Assembly (NCBI GenBank): GCA_003402375.1
Contig: QFXJ01000030.1
Coordinates: 34,584-98,583 of the forward strand
DNA from: Candidatus Nitrotoga sp. CP45
Lineage (GTDB): Bacteria > Pseudomonadota > Gammaproteobacteria > Burkholderiales > Gallionellaceae
Direction: 5' to 3'
DNA: 64,000 nt
In this document: piece after piece, positions 49,371 through 61,978 of the stretch
How positions within the stretch are numbered: position 1 is the first letter of the stretch
Layout: each line of letters starts with the position of its first letter
Notes under the pieces: generated by a model
Seen by the model: the letters and a program-made list of their open reading frames with translations, nothing else
Databases searched by the model: none
Told to the model about the DNA's origin: nothing
Program-made: the position numbers and the translations under genes

Positions 49371-50993
49371 GTGCTAAACAATATGAAAATCAGCACGCGC
49401 TTGGTGCTTCTGCTTGTGTTGTTGCTAGTATTGGCGATGGTGGTCGGCGTGATGGGGTTGATTGCTTCCAGCAACTCGAATACGTCGATGAAATCGGTTT
49501 ACGACGACCGATTGCTCCCTATTGTGCAATTGAACACCATCGCGCGAAAAAACCTGCGCAACCGGATCGCTATTGCCAATGGGATTGTCCAGCCGGAACA
49601 TATGGCCGATTACCTTAAGGAAATCGAAGAAAACCGCACCGAAATAAAGAATCAGTGGGAGGCCTACATGGCAACCTACCTGACCGAGGAAGAAAAGGGT
49701 TTGGCGTCTAAATTCCAGGAGGAGCGTGCTCGCTTCGTCGAAGAAGCCGTCAAACCGGCCATTGCGGCGATGCGGGCTCAGAATGTAGAAGCTATCAAGC
49801 AGGTGCAGACGCGAAATATCCAGCCGCTGTACGAGCCGATGAAGGTTGCGCTGGACGCGTTGATCAAGCTGCAGGAGCGCGAGGCAAATAATCTATATAT
49901 GAACTCCGATGCCACCTATAAAAACTCGCGCACGCTGTCTATCGTGCTGCTGTTGCTGGGCGCGGCGGTTAGCGGCGCGTTGGGATTTTCGATCATCCGT
50001 GGCATCAACCGTGCGGTGGACGAGCTGCGCAGCGTGATGGTGAAGATGTCGGCAGACGGCGATTTGAGTTCGCGCGCAAGGGTGTACGGGAAGGACGAAA
50101 TTGGCCAGGCGGCGACGGCATTCAACGGTCTGATAGACAGCTTTGTCAACATCATCCGCCAGGTGCTCGGCAATGCCGACACCTTGTCCAGCACGGCGGC
50201 GCATCTGTCCGCTTCCTCACTGAAAATTACACAAGGCTCGCAGGCGCAAAGTGAAGCGACCGCATCTACTGCGGCGGCGGTGGAGCAGATCACCGTGAGT
50301 ATCAATTCGGTGGCGGCCAATACCGAAGATGTGCGCAAATTGTCTGAGAAGAGCCTGCAACAAACCCAGCAGGGTAACCAGAGCGTCACTGCGATGATCG
50401 ACGAAATTGGTCATGTGCAGGAATCGGTCAACCAGATCGCCGTGTCGGTAAAGGAGTTTGCCGACAGCATGCACTCGATCTCCGGCATGACTCAACAGGT
50501 GAAAGATATCGCCAACCAGACCAATCTGTTGGCGCTGAATGCGGCGATCGAAGCGGCGCGCGCCGGCGAGCAGGGGCGCGGCTTCGCGGTGGTGGCGGAT
50601 GAGGTGCGCAAGTTGGCGGAGAAATCCGCGAAATCGGCCAGCGAGATTGACCAAGTGACCAATTCGCTGAACCAGAATTCCGCCCATGTCGAGGTTACCG
50701 TCCAATCCGGCCTGCGGTCACTGCAGGCGACGCAGGAACAAGTAGGGCGCGTCTCCGCAGTGTTGACTGAAGCGGGTGCAGCCGTCGCACAATCGAGCCT
50801 CGGCGTGGCTGATATCGCCTCGGCCGTCGGCGAGCAAAGCTTGGCAAGCACCGAGATCGCATGCAATGTGGAAAAAATTGCTCAGATGTCGGAAGAGAAC
50901 CATACGGCAGTGGAAGCGAATACCCGGGACATCGGGCGTCTGGAGCAGTTAGCCAAAGAGCTGCAGGGTGCAGTGAGTCGATTCAAGGTGTAA
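49371..50993 (+). CDS. Methyl-accepting chemotaxis protein
   Basis: About 540 aa. Helix 1 ([22 protein letters not shown]), a ~160-residue periplasmic four-helix sensor of the Tar/4HB type ([23 protein letters not shown]), helix 2 near residues 195-215, a HAMP domain ([23 protein letters not shown]) and the long cytoplasmic coiled coil with the signalling tip [38 protein letters not shown]. It would couple to CheW/CheA. Start: GTG at 49371 lies six bases after AAGGAG; ATG at 49365, 49368 or 49383 are alternatives. No che genes are adjacent and no C-terminal CheR-docking pentapeptide is seen. Ligand unknown. Confidence 0.93.
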   Translation: MLNNMKISTRLVLLLVLLLVLAMVVGVMGLIASSNSNTSMKSVYDDRLLPIVQLNTIARKNLRNRIAIANGIVQPEHMADYLKEIEENRTEIKNQWEAYMATYLTEEEKGLASKFQEERARFVEEAVKPAIAAMRAQNVEAIKQVQTRNIQPLYEPMKVALDALIKLQEREANNLYMNSDATYKNSRTLSIVLLLLGAAVSGALGFSIIRGINRAVDELRSVMVKMSADGDLSSRARVYGKDEIGQAATAFNGLIDSFVNIIRQVLGNADTLSSTAAHLSASSLKITQGSQAQSEATASTAAAVEQITVSINSVAANTEDVRKLSEKSLQQTQQGNQSVTAMIDEIGHVQESVNQIAVSVKEFADSMHSISGMTQQVKDIANQTNLLALNAAIEAARAGEQGRGFAVVADEVRKLAEKSAKSASEIDQVTNSLNQNSAHVEVTVQSGLRSLQATQEQVGRVSAVLTEAGAAVAQSSLGVADIASAVGEQSLASTEIACNVEKIAQMSEENHTAVEANTRDIGRLEQLAKELQGAVSRFKV

Positions 50994-51009
50994 AAAGGCA
51001 CGGCAGTTT

Positions 51010-51864
51010 TTAACCTTTCCATTGGTTCAATAACCAGCGCGCCCATTCTGTTACCTCAGTGGCTGTCATGCCGATTGTAACTTTCTGTTTTGCCATTGCA
51101 TCGCCTGCCGCGCCATGCAGGTGCACTGCCAACAATAAGGCTTGATCCGCATCCAATCCTTGAGCGATAAAGGCGGCGATCATGCCAGTCAATACATCGC
51201 CCATGCCGGGGCTACTCATGCCGGGGTTGCCGGTCTTGTTTACAACTATCTTGCCATTGTGAGTGACGCACAGGCTGTGAGCACCTTTCAGTACCACGGC
51301 GCTATGAAAGCGTTTAGCCAGTTCCTGTGCGGCATAGGCGCGTGCGGCCTGCACTTCATCAGTGTTGCAACCGAGTAGGTGTGCGGCTTCGCCAGGATGG
51401 GGGGTAATTACGCTGGCATTCTTGCGTGAAATTAATGCAGTACGCAAATCTGGGCGGAGGGCGAGAATGTTCAATGCATCAGCATCCAATACCAGTGCGG
51501 TATCCAATTTAAGCGCGTCATGCAAAATTTTCTGGGCAGCGTCATCGCGCCCCAACCCGCAGCCGATGGCCAATACATCCAGCTTGGATAGGCGCAATGC
51601 GGCTTGTGCGCTATGTAGCATTAATTCGGGTTGCAATATATCAACACTCGGGGCGTTGTCCGCCAGCATGCCCACATGTACACAACCAGCGCCCAGCTTG
51701 AGCGCAGCACGCGCAGCCAGCAGCGGTGCACCGACCATACCGCTGGCTCCTCCAATGACGGCTACTGTACCAAACTTGCCCTTATGGCTGTCACACGGAC
51801 GAGGAGGCAGAAAAGTGGCGACTTGTTTTTGTGTAATGGTGGGGATGCGCGGCGCGGCTGGCAT
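51010..51864 (-). CDS. nnrD: ADP-dependent NAD(P)H-hydrate dehydratase
   Basis: About 284 aa. Ribokinase-like fold: GTVAVIGGASGMVGAPLLAARAAL near residue 33, VITPHPGEAAHLL, VVLKGAHSLCV and GNPGMSSPGMGDVLTGMIAA, the last being the catalytic Asp/anion-hole segment. It dehydrates damaged NAD(P)HX back to NAD(P)H. Only the dehydratase (YjeF C-terminal) half is present, so the epimerase NnrE must be separate. The ATG at 51864 follows GAAGGAAAA; an upstream TTG at 51888 is less likely. Confidence 0.93.
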   Translation of the reverse strand: MPAAPRIPTITQKQVATFLPPRPCDSHKGKFGTVAVIGGASGMVGAPLLAARAALKLGAGCVHVGMLADNAPSVDILQPELMLHSAQAALRLSKLDVLAIGCGLGRDDAAQKILHDALKLDTALVLDADALNILALRPDLRTALISRKNASVITPHPGEAAHLLGCNTDEVQAARAYAAQELAKRFHSAVVLKGAHSLCVTHNGKIVVNKTGNPGMSSPGMGDVLTGMIAAFIAQGLDADQALLLAVHLHGAAGDAMAKQKVTIGMTATEVTEWARWLLNQWKG

Positions 51865-51944
51865 GAATGTATTTTCCTTCGGGTGCAAATGAGGTCACAT
51901 AGTATAATGGCAAGCTGTTTTTAACAGCCCCTGAAAGCCTGTTT

Positions 51945-54900
51945 ATGTTCCGCGTGTCCTCCGGTAAGTCCGCGCTATCTTCTTTCCGTCTTGAAAAATT
52001 GTGTGCTGTCGTCAATAGCGCACTGCCCAATGTATTTATAACAGATGCATGCCATTGGTATTTCGTGGCACTCAGTGCGGATTTGTCAGCCACTGAAGCC
52101 AATTTGCTGGATACATTGCTTGGTTTGGATCATGTGAAGAAAGGCCGGCATAGCGGTAAAGATAGGTTGCAACATCTGCTGGTTGTACCACGCTTGGGTA
52201 CCATCTCGCCGTGGTCCTCCAAGGCCACGGATATTGCGCAGCATTGCAGTCTGCATAGGGTTAAGCGCATTGAACGCGGCGTCGTGTACTCCGTCAAGGC
52301 TAAGGATGGCAAAGCACTGACACAAGCAGAACTGAAAGTGCTGCTGCCGTTATTGCATGACCGCATGACAGAATCCGTGTTTGATCCTGTGGTGAGTCTC
52401 AAAAAAAGCTTCAATGATGTAGCAAAAAAGATTTTCCGTCATGGTGAGCCACTGCCGCTCGCTACGGTGGACATCATGCACGGCGGCAATGCGGCGCTGG
52501 CGGCGGCTAATATCGAGATGGGGCTGGCGTTATCCAGCGATGAGATTGATTATTTGGTGGAAAGTTTCCATCGAATAGGACGCAATCCTACCGATGTAGA
52601 GTTAATGATGTTTGCACAGGCGAACTCCGAACATTGCCGCCACAAGATTTTCAATGCGGATTGGGTGATAGACGATGTGCAACAGGCGATCTCGCTGTTC
52701 GGCATGATCCGCAATACCCATATGCTGCATCCAGAAGGTACGGTGGTTGCGTATTCCGACAACTCCTCTGTGATTAAAGGAGCGCGCATTGAGCGCTTTT
52801 ACCCGCGCGCCGATGGCGGCTATGCCTACAACAATGAGCTGACGCACACGTTGATGAAAGTGGAAACACATAACCATCCCACGGCCATCTCGCCCTTCGC
52901 CGGTGCCGCCACCGGAGCAGGCGGTGAGATACGCGATGAAGGCGCGACTGGTTCCGGTTCTAAACCCAAGGCCGGGCTAACCGGGTTCTCTGTGTCCAAT
53001 TTGAATATCCCTGGCTTCGAGCAGCCGTGGGAAATTTACGGCGGCGCTCTCGCTAAACCTCTTTCGGATAAAGCCCCTCCGATTTATGGCAAGCCGTCAC
53101 GGATTGCTTCCGCCTTGCAGATCATGCTGGAAGGACCACTTGGTGGTGCAGCGTTCAATAATGAGTTTGGCCGTCCCAATCTGGCCGGTTATTTTCGCAC
53201 CTTTGAGGAGACCGTCAACGGTGAGGTGCGCGGTTATCACAAGCCCATTATGCTGGCGGGCGGGGTGGGCAGTATCGCGGCGCAGCATACACACAAGCAT
53301 GCATTGCCGGTGGGCGCGCTGCTAATCCAACTGGGTGGGGCTGGGATGTTGATCGGCCTGGGCGGCGGTGCGGCATCCAGCATGGATACAGGTGCCAATG
53401 CGGAAAATCTGGACTTTGCTTCGGTGCAGCGCGGCAATCCCGAGATACAACGTCGTGCGCAGGAAGTAATTGACCGTTGCTGGCAGATGCGTGAGAACAA
53501 TCTCATTTTGTCCATACACGATGTTGGTGCGGGCGGCATCTCCAACGCTTTGCCGGAATTAGTGCATGGCGGTGGGCGCGGCGCTCGTTTTGAATTGCGT
53601 GCTGTTCCTTCTGAAGAACGCGGGATGTCGCCGATGCAGATTTGGAGCAACGAAGCCCAGGAACGCTATGTGCTGGCGATTGATCCGGCACGTTTGGATG
53701 AGTTTAAAGCTTTGTGCGAGCGTGAACGCTGTCCGTTCGCCGAGTTGGGGCGCGCAATTGCCGATGACCAATTGATCGTGCATGACGAACTATTTAACAA
53801 TAATGCAGTGGATATGCCGTTGTCGGTACTGTTGGGCAAGCCACCTAAAATGACGCGCAATGTAAAGCGCGAGGTTGCGAAGCTTCCCGAATTTGATGTC
53901 AGCAAAATAAATCTTAAAGATGCAATCGAGCGCACGCTGCGCTTACCCTCCGTAGCCGACAAAACTTTCCTTATCAGCATTGGTGACCGTACTGTGGGTG
54001 GATTGACTGCACGCGACCAGATGGTGGGGCCGTGGCAAGTTCCGGTCGCGGATGTGGCAGTGACCTTAATGGGCTTCAATACCGCATTGGGTGAGGCTTT
54101 CGCCTTGGGCGAGCGCACTCCGCTGGCGGTGTTGAACGCTCCGGCATCCGGACGAATGGCTGTGGGAGAGGCGATTACCAACATTGCAGCGGCGCGCATC
54201 GAAAAGATCGGCGACATTAAGCTATCGGCCAACTGGATGGCGGCCGCCGGTCATCACGGCGAAGATGCCGCACTGTTTGACACCGTACGTGCGGTGGGCA
54301 TGGAACTGTGCCCGCAACTCGGCATTAGCATTCCGGTAGGCAAAGACTCCATGTCCATGCGCACAGCATGGCAGGAAGGTACAGAGAAGAAGGCGGTAAC
54401 GGCCCCGTTGTCGCTCATCGTGACAGCCTTCGCGCCGTGCATGGATGCACGATTGACATTGACGCCGCAATTGACGGCCGATTTGGATACCGTATTGCTG
54501 CTGATTGATCTAGGCGAGGGCAAGAACCGCATGGGCGGCTCGGCGCTGGCGCAAGTGTATAAACAGGTCGGTAATGTTGGGCCAGACCTCGACGATGCAA
54601 GCAAGCTCAAAATCTTTTTCGATGTTGTCCAGCGCCTGAATAGTGAGGGCAAGTTGCTGGCTTACCATGACCGTTCGGACGGCGGATTGTTTACCACGCT
54701 GTGCGAAATGGCGTTTGCTACCCATGTCGGCCTGACCATCAATCTTGATAAATTGCAGGGAGATGTCCTAAGTACATTGTTCAACGAAGAGCTAGGTGCG
54801 GTGGTGCAAGTATATTGCCGCGATCTACAGTATGTACTGGACGTGTGCCATAGCGCGGGGCTTGCAGCGGTACGTTCGGTTGCTAAACTAAATATAAGCG

Positions 54901-55895
54901 GCACGGTAGACATCGTGCAGCAAGACAAAACATTATTCAGCGAGACGGGTGTTAACCTGAAGCGTATCTGGTCGGAAACGACTTATCGGATGCAGAAGCT
55001 ACGTGACAACCCGGCTTGCGCCCAGCAGGAATATGATCGCATTCTGGATGCTGCCGATCCTGGCCTGCAAGTGAAACTCACTTATAACGTGAATGAAAAT
55101 ATTACCGCGCCTGCGCTGCTGAAATGTCGTCCAACAATCGCCATTTTGCGTGAACAAGGTGTAAACGGACATGTGGAAATGGCGGCGGCATTTGATCGCG
55201 CCGGCTTCACGGCGATAGACGTACACATGAGCGACATCATCACTGGCCGCGTTAAATTGGCGGATTTTAAAGGGGTGGCGGCGTGCGGCGGTTTTTCTTA
55301 TGGTGATGTACTAGGAGCAGGCGAAGGCTGGGCAAAATCCATCTTATTCAACCCGCGTGCACGGGATGAGTTTGAGGCCTTCTTCAAGCGCGATGATACT
55401 TTTGCTCTGGGCGTATGTAATGGTTGCCAGATGATGAGCAATTTGCACGAAATTATTCCAGGGGCAGAAAATTGGGCGCATTTTGCGCGCAATTTGTCGG
55501 AGCAATTTGAGGCGCGTTTCGTGATGGTGGAAGTACAGACCTCTCCCTCGATTTTATTTGATGGCATGGCAGGTAGCCGTATGCCCATCGTGGTGGCGCA
55601 CGGCGAGGGATATGCCCATTTTGGCAACGACAAACGTATGAAAGCGGCGCAGCCATTGGTCACACTTCGTTATGTAGACAACTACAGCCAACCGACAGAG
55701 ACTTACCCACTTAATCCAAACGGTTCGCCACAGGGTATTACCGGACTGACCACGGCTGACGGACGATTCAGCATCATGATGCCACACCCGGAACGGCTAT
55801 TTCGGGCGTTGCAGCATTCCTGGCATCCGGCAGAATGGAAGGAAAGTGGAGCATGGTTGAAAATGTTCCAAAATGCGCGCAAGTGGGTTAATTAA
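51945..55895 (+). CDS. purL: Phosphoribosylformylglycinamidine synthase
   Basis: 1316 aa single-chain enzyme of the large proteobacterial type. N-terminal PurS-like region, linker with [20 protein letters not shown], two FGAM synthetase halves ([32 protein letters not shown]; later [18 protein letters not shown]), and the C-terminal glutaminase with nucleophile in GVCNGCQMM and triad His/Glu in [12 protein letters not shown]. It converts FGAR to FGAM with glutamine and ATP in purine synthesis. The start lies 80 bp from divergent nnrD. A perfect palindrome spans its stop codon. Confidence 0.98.
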   Translation: MFRVSSGKSALSSFRLEKLCAVVNSALPNVFITDACHWYFVALSADLSATEANLLDTLLGLDHVKKGRHSGKDRLQHLLVVPRLGTISPWSSKATDIAQHCSLHRVKRIERGVVYSVKAKDGKALTQAELKVLLPLLHDRMTESVFDPVVSLKKSFNDVAKKIFRHGEPLPLATVDIMHGGNAALAAANIEMGLALSSDEIDYLVESFHRIGRNPTDVELMMFAQANSEHCRHKIFNADWVIDDVQQAISLFGMIRNTHMLHPEGTVVAYSDNSSVIKGARIERFYPRADGGYAYNNELTHTLMKVETHNHPTAISPFAGAATGAGGEIRDEGATGSGSKPKAGLTGFSVSNLNIPGFEQPWEIYGGALAKPLSDKAPPIYGKPSRIASALQIMLEGPLGGAAFNNEFGRPNLAGYFRTFEETVNGEVRGYHKPIMLAGGVGSIAAQHTHKHALPVGALLIQLGGAGMLIGLGGGAASSMDTGANAENLDFASVQRGNPEIQRRAQEVIDRCWQMRENNLILSIHDVGAGGISNALPELVHGGGRGARFELRAVPSEERGMSPMQIWSNEAQERYVLAIDPARLDEFKALCERERCPFAELGRAIADDQLIVHDELFNNNAVDMPLSVLLGKPPKMTRNVKREVAKLPEFDVSKINLKDAIERTLRLPSVADKTFLISIGDRTVGGLTARDQMVGPWQVPVADVAVTLMGFNTALGEAFALGERTPLAVLNAPASGRMAVGEAITNIAAARIEKIGDIKLSANWMAAAGHHGEDAALFDTVRAVGMELCPQLGISIPVGKDSMSMRTAWQEGTEKKAVTAPLSLIVTAFAPCMDARLTLTPQLTADLDTVLLLIDLGEGKNRMGGSALAQVYKQVGNVGPDLDDASKLKIFFDVVQRLNSEGKLLAYHDRSDGGLFTTLCEMAFATHVGLTINLDKLQGDVLSTLFNEELGAVVQVYCRDLQYVLDVCHSAGLAAVRSVAKLNISGTVDIVQQDKTLFSETGVNLKRIWSETTYRMQKLRDNPACAQQEYDRILDAADPGLQVKLTYNVNENITAPALLKCRPTIAILREQGVNGHVEMAAAFDRAGFTAIDVHMSDIITGRVKLADFKGVAACGGFSYGDVLGAGEGWAKSILFNPRARDEFEAFFKRDDTFALGVCNGCQMMSNLHEIIPGAENWAHFARNLSEQFEARFVMVEVQTSPSILFDGMAGSRMPIVVAHGEGYAHFGNDKRMKAAQPLVTLRYVDNYSQPTETYPLNPNGSPQGITGLTTADGRFSIMMPHPERLFRALQHSWHPAEWKESGAWLKMFQNARKWVN

Positions 55896-55901
55896 CCCAC
55901 T
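55882..55901 (+). terminator. Perfect 20-bp palindrome across the purL stop codon
   Basis: AGTGGGTTAATTAACCCACT is fully self-complementary and contains the TAA stop. As RNA it could form a stem with a very small loop. There is no T run behind it, so intrinsic termination is doubtful. Confidence 0.3.
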
Positions 55902-56019
55902 CCTTCTAAACATAATAACTGCATCAATTTAGTTTTACAGTGCCCACTCAGGCAATGGCGAATGTTTTGTACTTCAGGTTCTGTACCATATAATCTTTTA
56001 TTTTTCAGTATATTACAGA

Positions 56020-56130
56020 GTCGTCGAATTCTATTTTCCCAGCTTACTTTACTTTTATTTTGTCCCATACCTGCTTTCTTAGCGCATAAATCTGGTATCG
56101 TTCTTCACGGGTAAGGTGTGTATAGTTCAT
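56020..56130 (-). pseudogene. IS30-family transposase N-terminal remnant
   Basis: From ATG at 56130 the minus strand reads MNYTHLTREERYQIYALRK, the standard N-terminus of IS30 transposases (HTH region). A frameshift then follows: the next frame gives KAGMGQNKSKVS, which continues the expected KAGxxQxxIA pattern. Similarity is lost after ~110 bp. No catalytic domain or terminal inverted repeat is visible. Confidence 0.75.
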
Positions 56131-56265
56131 GTTTGTAATTTCGACTGGCTGGTCAACAAAGCATGGAGGCTACTACATTTCATCCATCCGACCAGGGTTG
56201 GTAAAATTGGGCTTTACCCTTGCATTTACCTACTAATGTTATATGGGCAACTGTGAAAATGCTGA

Positions 56266-58515
<2,250 letters not shown>

Positions 58516-58610
58516 GATCGGCAGAAAAATGACCTCAAAGCTTCCGGAATGAAATTTAATTTAATTGCTGGTAACAAGAGCAAAAGCTTTTTATAACTTA
58601 TTGAAACACG

Positions 58611-58639
58611 AAACGGCGGCGTTAAATACGCCGCCGTTT
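58611..58639 (+). terminator. GC-rich hairpin after katG
   Basis: AAACGGCGGCGT and ACGCCGCCGTTT form a perfect 12-bp stem around TAAAT. It lies between the convergent katG and lpxO-like genes and could end transcription from both sides, although no long T run follows. Confidence 0.7.
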
Positions 58640-58690
58640 ACAGCTTACTTCATCAGTTGCAATTTAAAACCACCATCCTGTTCCAAATAA

Positions 58691-59590
58691 TCATATCCAA
58701 ATAATCAAAATTCCCACTGCCAGAATCAATCCCCCTTTGATCACATAATACAAAGGTCGATTCCAAGCTTTTAATTTTCGACGGTACTGGCCTGCCAACC
58801 AAATAAAACGGAATACTTTATTGATGCCGCCGGTTTGATCCCCGGTTTCATTAGGCGAACTTGCTGCGGTCATGATTGTTCTGCCTAACCATTTGTTAAC
58901 CATTTGTGCCCAGCGGTAGCGCATTGGACGTTCAATATCACAAAACAAAATAATTCGATTGGTATCGCAACCATTTTGAGCCCAATGAATATAGGTTTCA
59001 TCAAAGACAACGGCCTGCCCGTCTCGCCAACTATAGCGTTGGCCATCAACCTCTATAAAACAGCGATCATTGTTTGGTGTTACCAAACCAAGGTGATAGC
59101 GCAGTGATCCTGCGAAAGGATCGCGATGCTCATTGAGTTTTCCACCTGGCCCTAATTCTGCAAACATAGCGGCTTTCACGCATGGAATAGCGCGCAACAG
59201 CGCAACCGTTTTGGGGCAATAGTATTCAGCTGAAGGATGGCTAGCCTCATACCATTTTAAATAAAAGCGTTTCCATCCATTTTTAAAAAATGAATTAAAT
59301 CCTGCGTCATCATTTTTTTGTGTAGATTTGATCTTTTCTAAAGCTTGCAGATTAAGTGCTTCATCCCTGATTAATTCCCAATTTTTTTCCAGCAATTCCA
59401 AGCCCCGGAAATTGCTGACAGGAAAATAGGCAGTGTACGGAACCCCCGAAAACAGGTACATGAACAGGTTCATCGGAGCCACGATGGATGAATGATCGAA
59501 TAACTGACGAAACAGAGGAAGACGAACCTTACCCCGAAAATGTACGGTAAAAATTGATATCAAATAAATCGAGATTACTGCCCATTTCAT
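58691..59590 (-). CDS. lpxO: LpxO-type lipid A hydroxylase (aspartyl/asparaginyl beta-hydroxylase family)
   Basis: 299 aa. An N-terminal helix (AVISIYLISIFTVHF) and a C-terminal helix (IKGGLILAVGILIIWI) anchor it to the inner membrane, as in Salmonella LpxO. The jelly-roll dioxygenase core has LNEHRDPFAGSLRYHLGL (Fe ligands His/Asp and the 2-oxoglutarate arginine) and VFDETYIHWAQN (second His). LpxO hydroxylates the 3'-secondary acyl chain of lipid A with O2, Fe(II) and 2-oxoglutarate. Substrate is assigned by family and length; an enzyme acting on ornithine lipid or protein is the alternative. Confidence 0.85.
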   Translation of the reverse strand: MKWAVISIYLISIFTVHFRGKVRLPLFRQLFDHSSIVAPMNLFMYLFSGVPYTAYFPVSNFRGLELLEKNWELIRDEALNLQALEKIKSTQKNDDAGFNSFFKNGWKRFYLKWYEASHPSAEYYCPKTVALLRAIPCVKAAMFAELGPGGKLNEHRDPFAGSLRYHLGLVTPNNDRCFIEVDGQRYSWRDGQAVVFDETYIHWAQNGCDTNRIILFCDIERPMRYRWAQMVNKWLGRTIMTAASSPNETGDQTGGINKVFRFIWLAGQYRRKLKAWNRPLYYVIKGGLILAVGILIIWI

Positions 59591-59677
59591 AACAATTCCT
59601 CCATTGACTGCTTTTCAAAGTGATATTTTATTTTGATCATAAAATAAATTATTTGGATCACTTTTCAAATTATATGG

Positions 59678-60745
59678 TTACGATGTAAATTCTTTATCTG
59701 TTTCTTTCGATAAAGAAAAGAGATCCCAGGCAGCGATAAACATTGCTGCAATTACCGGGCCGATAATAAAACCGTTCAAGCCAAAAAGAGCCATGCCACC
59801 AAGTGTGGAAATAAGTACTACGTAGTCTGGCATTTGTGTGTCCTTACCGACAAGTATAGGCCGGAGAATGTTATCAATCATTCCGATCACAAGTACGCCG
59901 AATGCAGTCAGAATTATGCCGTTCCAAATTTCACCGGTGACGAGAAAATAAATTGCGACTGGTGCCCATATTAATGCTGCTCCAATTGCAGGTAATAATG
60001 AAAGAAACGCCATCAAAACGCCCCATAATAGGGGGCCTTGAATACCAAGAACCCAGAAAATTGCGCCGCCTAACGCGCCTTGCATCGCAGCTACAGCGAT
60101 GTTGCCTTTTACCGTCGCACGAAGAACCGTAATGAATTTGCTGAACAAATACCGTTTATGCTCCATGCTTAATGGAATTGCTTGTCTGATTCGCCCGGAT
60201 AAACCAGAACCTTCACGCAGCAGGAAAAATAGCAAATACAGCATGATGCCAAAACTGACGATGAAGTCGAAAGTATTTTGACCAATAGTGAAAGCCTGAG
60301 TCGCAATAAATTGACTGCCTTCCATTACGCCAGTAGATATTTTTTCCTGCAACGCAGAAATATTTCCGAATCCGAAACGGTCCAGTAGGTCGACTACCCA
60401 TCGCGGCAACGCGTTAATTATCTGTTGAAAATATGTGCCGAAATGCAGCTCCCCTGATTGAAGCTTTTGGTAAAAATGTATTCCTTCTTGTACTAATGAA
60501 GCGGTAATAAACGCTAGCGGAAGAATTACGATAACCAAACAAAGCACTAGGGTGGCGAGCGCAGCCAGATTCCGCCTGCCCCGTGTGATAACAAGTAAAC
60601 GTCGATAGAGGGGGGTAAACATTATGGCAAGGACGGTGCCCCAAAAAACTGCACCAAAAAATGGCCATACGATCCAGCCAAATGCAATAGAGACGATAGC
60701 TAACAGGAGCAAAAATATTTTTTTCTGAAAATCAGAGGAATTCAT
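59678..60745 (-). CDS. AI-2E family transporter (PerM/YdiK-like permease)
   Basis: About 355 aa with the eight-helix topology of the family: two early helices (KIFLLLLAIVSIAFGWIVWPFFGAVFWG), a third near 65-85, a long amphipathic periplasmic part (residues ~90-150), then clustered helices with GALGGAIFWVLGIQGPLLWGVLMAFLSLLPAIGAALIW, the conserved PAIGA motif, and DNILRPILVGKDTQMPDYVVLISTLGG. Some members export autoinducer-2, others act as Na+/H+ antiporters; neither can be chosen. The start could be ATG 60745 or 60775. It lies 87 bp before the lpxO-like gene on the same strand. Confidence 0.85.
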   Translation of the reverse strand: MNSSDFQKKIFLLLLAIVSIAFGWIVWPFFGAVFWGTVLAIMFTPLYRRLLVITRGRRNLAALATLVLCLVIVILPLAFITASLVQEGIHFYQKLQSGELHFGTYFQQIINALPRWVVDLLDRFGFGNISALQEKISTGVMEGSQFIATQAFTIGQNTFDFIVSFGIMLYLLFFLLREGSGLSGRIRQAIPLSMEHKRYLFSKFITVLRATVKGNIAVAAMQGALGGAIFWVLGIQGPLLWGVLMAFLSLLPAIGAALIWAPVAIYFLVTGEIWNGIILTAFGVLVIGMIDNILRPILVGKDTQMPDYVVLISTLGGMALFGLNGFIIGPVIAAMFIAAWDLFSLSKETDKEFTS

Positions 60746-60775
60746 ATGTAATTCTGGAGGCCCGGTAAAGGGCAT

Positions 60776-61038
60776 TCATTGTTTTAATGTCCAATGTTAC
60801 CTGAACTTAGTGTTCAAGGTAGATTAGACGTATCCAGGTTACTTGAATCGAGTCGGCTGCCAAGCCAATGTTAAGCGGGCATCGGGAGACAGTATAAGTG
60901 TTGACGATTTGAATTTAAAAATTTAATGAGTATCCACTTCACGCACGTAACAAGCAGCAGATGGGTTACAGCATCTCCACGCTGTGCAACTATACTAAGG
61001 GGATGCTAGAAGGCATCGTGGGCAATTTCTAATCAATA
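60776..61038. other. Intergenic region upstream of the AI-2E family gene
   Basis: No supported gene. A short open stretch (MGYSISTLCNYTKGMLEG) near 60960-61030 on the plus strand matches nothing known to me. The promoter for the permease gene should lie next to 60776. Confidence 0.3.
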
Positions 61039-61215
61039 TTAACGGTTACGATTTACGTATACCAAAACCCATGCGCACGCAGTTAATATCCACGAAATCA
61101 TTTTAGTTGTGCTCGAAGTATCAATTAAATCCATTTGCAGCACTACTGTGAGTGCACTGAAATTGATGGCTAAAAGTGAACATAGCATAAAATATGGCAG
61201 AAATGACTTTAACAT
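61039..61215 (-). CDS. Small 58-aa membrane protein
   Basis: A 58-codon frame starting MLKSFLPYFMLCSLLAINFS and ending in LVYVNRNR. It predicts two hydrophobic helices (residues ~4-27 and ~40-53) with a short polar loop (DLIDTSSTTK) and a positively charged C-terminus. GAGAAGG lies about nine bases before the ATG. It is encoded between the AI-2E permease and the next membrane protein on the same strand. No family is recognised; the two-helix plan and ribosome site favour a real gene. Confidence 0.6.
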   Translation of the reverse strand: MLKSFLPYFMLCSLLAINFSALTVVLQMDLIDTSSTTKMISWILTACAWVLVYVNRNR

Positions 61216-61354
61216 GGCTATTTACCTTCTCTAATGATTACAGGTGGTTTTCTCTGTTATAAAACGATACTTGATCAAACTTGCAGGGGACATATGCAAT
61301 GTACGGTACTGGCAAATAATGGTTAAATAAATTCACTGCAATCGGATCAAGGGA

Positions 61355-61801
61355 TTATTTTTGGGTGGCAGTCACATTTACTTCTCCATTTCCTTTGCCC
61401 GGGCGACGATATACACCTTTCACAACCTCTCCAATAATTCCGCCAAAATTGGCAGCTTCCACTACCAGAATTAGACAAGGGCCCCAGTAAGCAAGGGGGA
61501 TTTGGAAAAACATGTCTACATCTGTAGATGGGTTTTCAAAATAGGTCATATAGACAAAGTTGATACAGCGTACAAACAGGGGGGGTAAGCAAGCCAACCA
61601 TTTTCCGCCCAGACCAAAAATCCACGACACCACGAAACCCGCCACGAATGGCACCAAAAATATATCTATCATCCAGGGGAAAGTAAATGTGGCGATACCC
61701 TTAAATACTTCAATATTCACCCCCAGCGCTTTATCTCCCAAATAATTCAATGCCATGCCAATCAACACAGCAATAAATCCTTTAACGTAACGGGAATTCA
61801 T
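61355..61801 (-). CDS. Hypothetical four-helix membrane protein
   Basis: 148 aa. Helices are predicted near residues 5-22, 38-62 (FPWMIDIFLVPFVAGFVVSWIFGLG), 65-85 and 102-125; the C-terminus is polar (RRPGKGNGEVNVTATQK). AGGAGTAATCAAG precedes the ATG. I do not recognise the family. It may be cotranscribed with the 58-aa protein 140 bp downstream. It is divergent from the MocR gene, so it could be that regulator's target. Confidence 0.7.
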   Translation of the reverse strand: MNSRYVKGFIAVLIGMALNYLGDKALGVNIEVFKGIATFTFPWMIDIFLVPFVAGFVVSWIFGLGGKWLACLPPLFVRCINFVYMTYFENPSTDVDMFFQIPLAYWGPCLILVVEAANFGGIIGEVVKGVYRRPGKGNGEVNVTATQK

Positions 61802-61978
61802 CTTGATTACTCCTTTTTAAACAAACGACTTATTTTTTAAAGGCGTTAATAGGGCCAGTTACTTAAACGCTATTTTATATTTAACCTTATCTTCTAGCGC
61901 TTACATTACTAGACAATAATCTGACAATACAGGTACAGTTGTACTTATATTTGACCAACCTGTACTGGTTCATTAACC

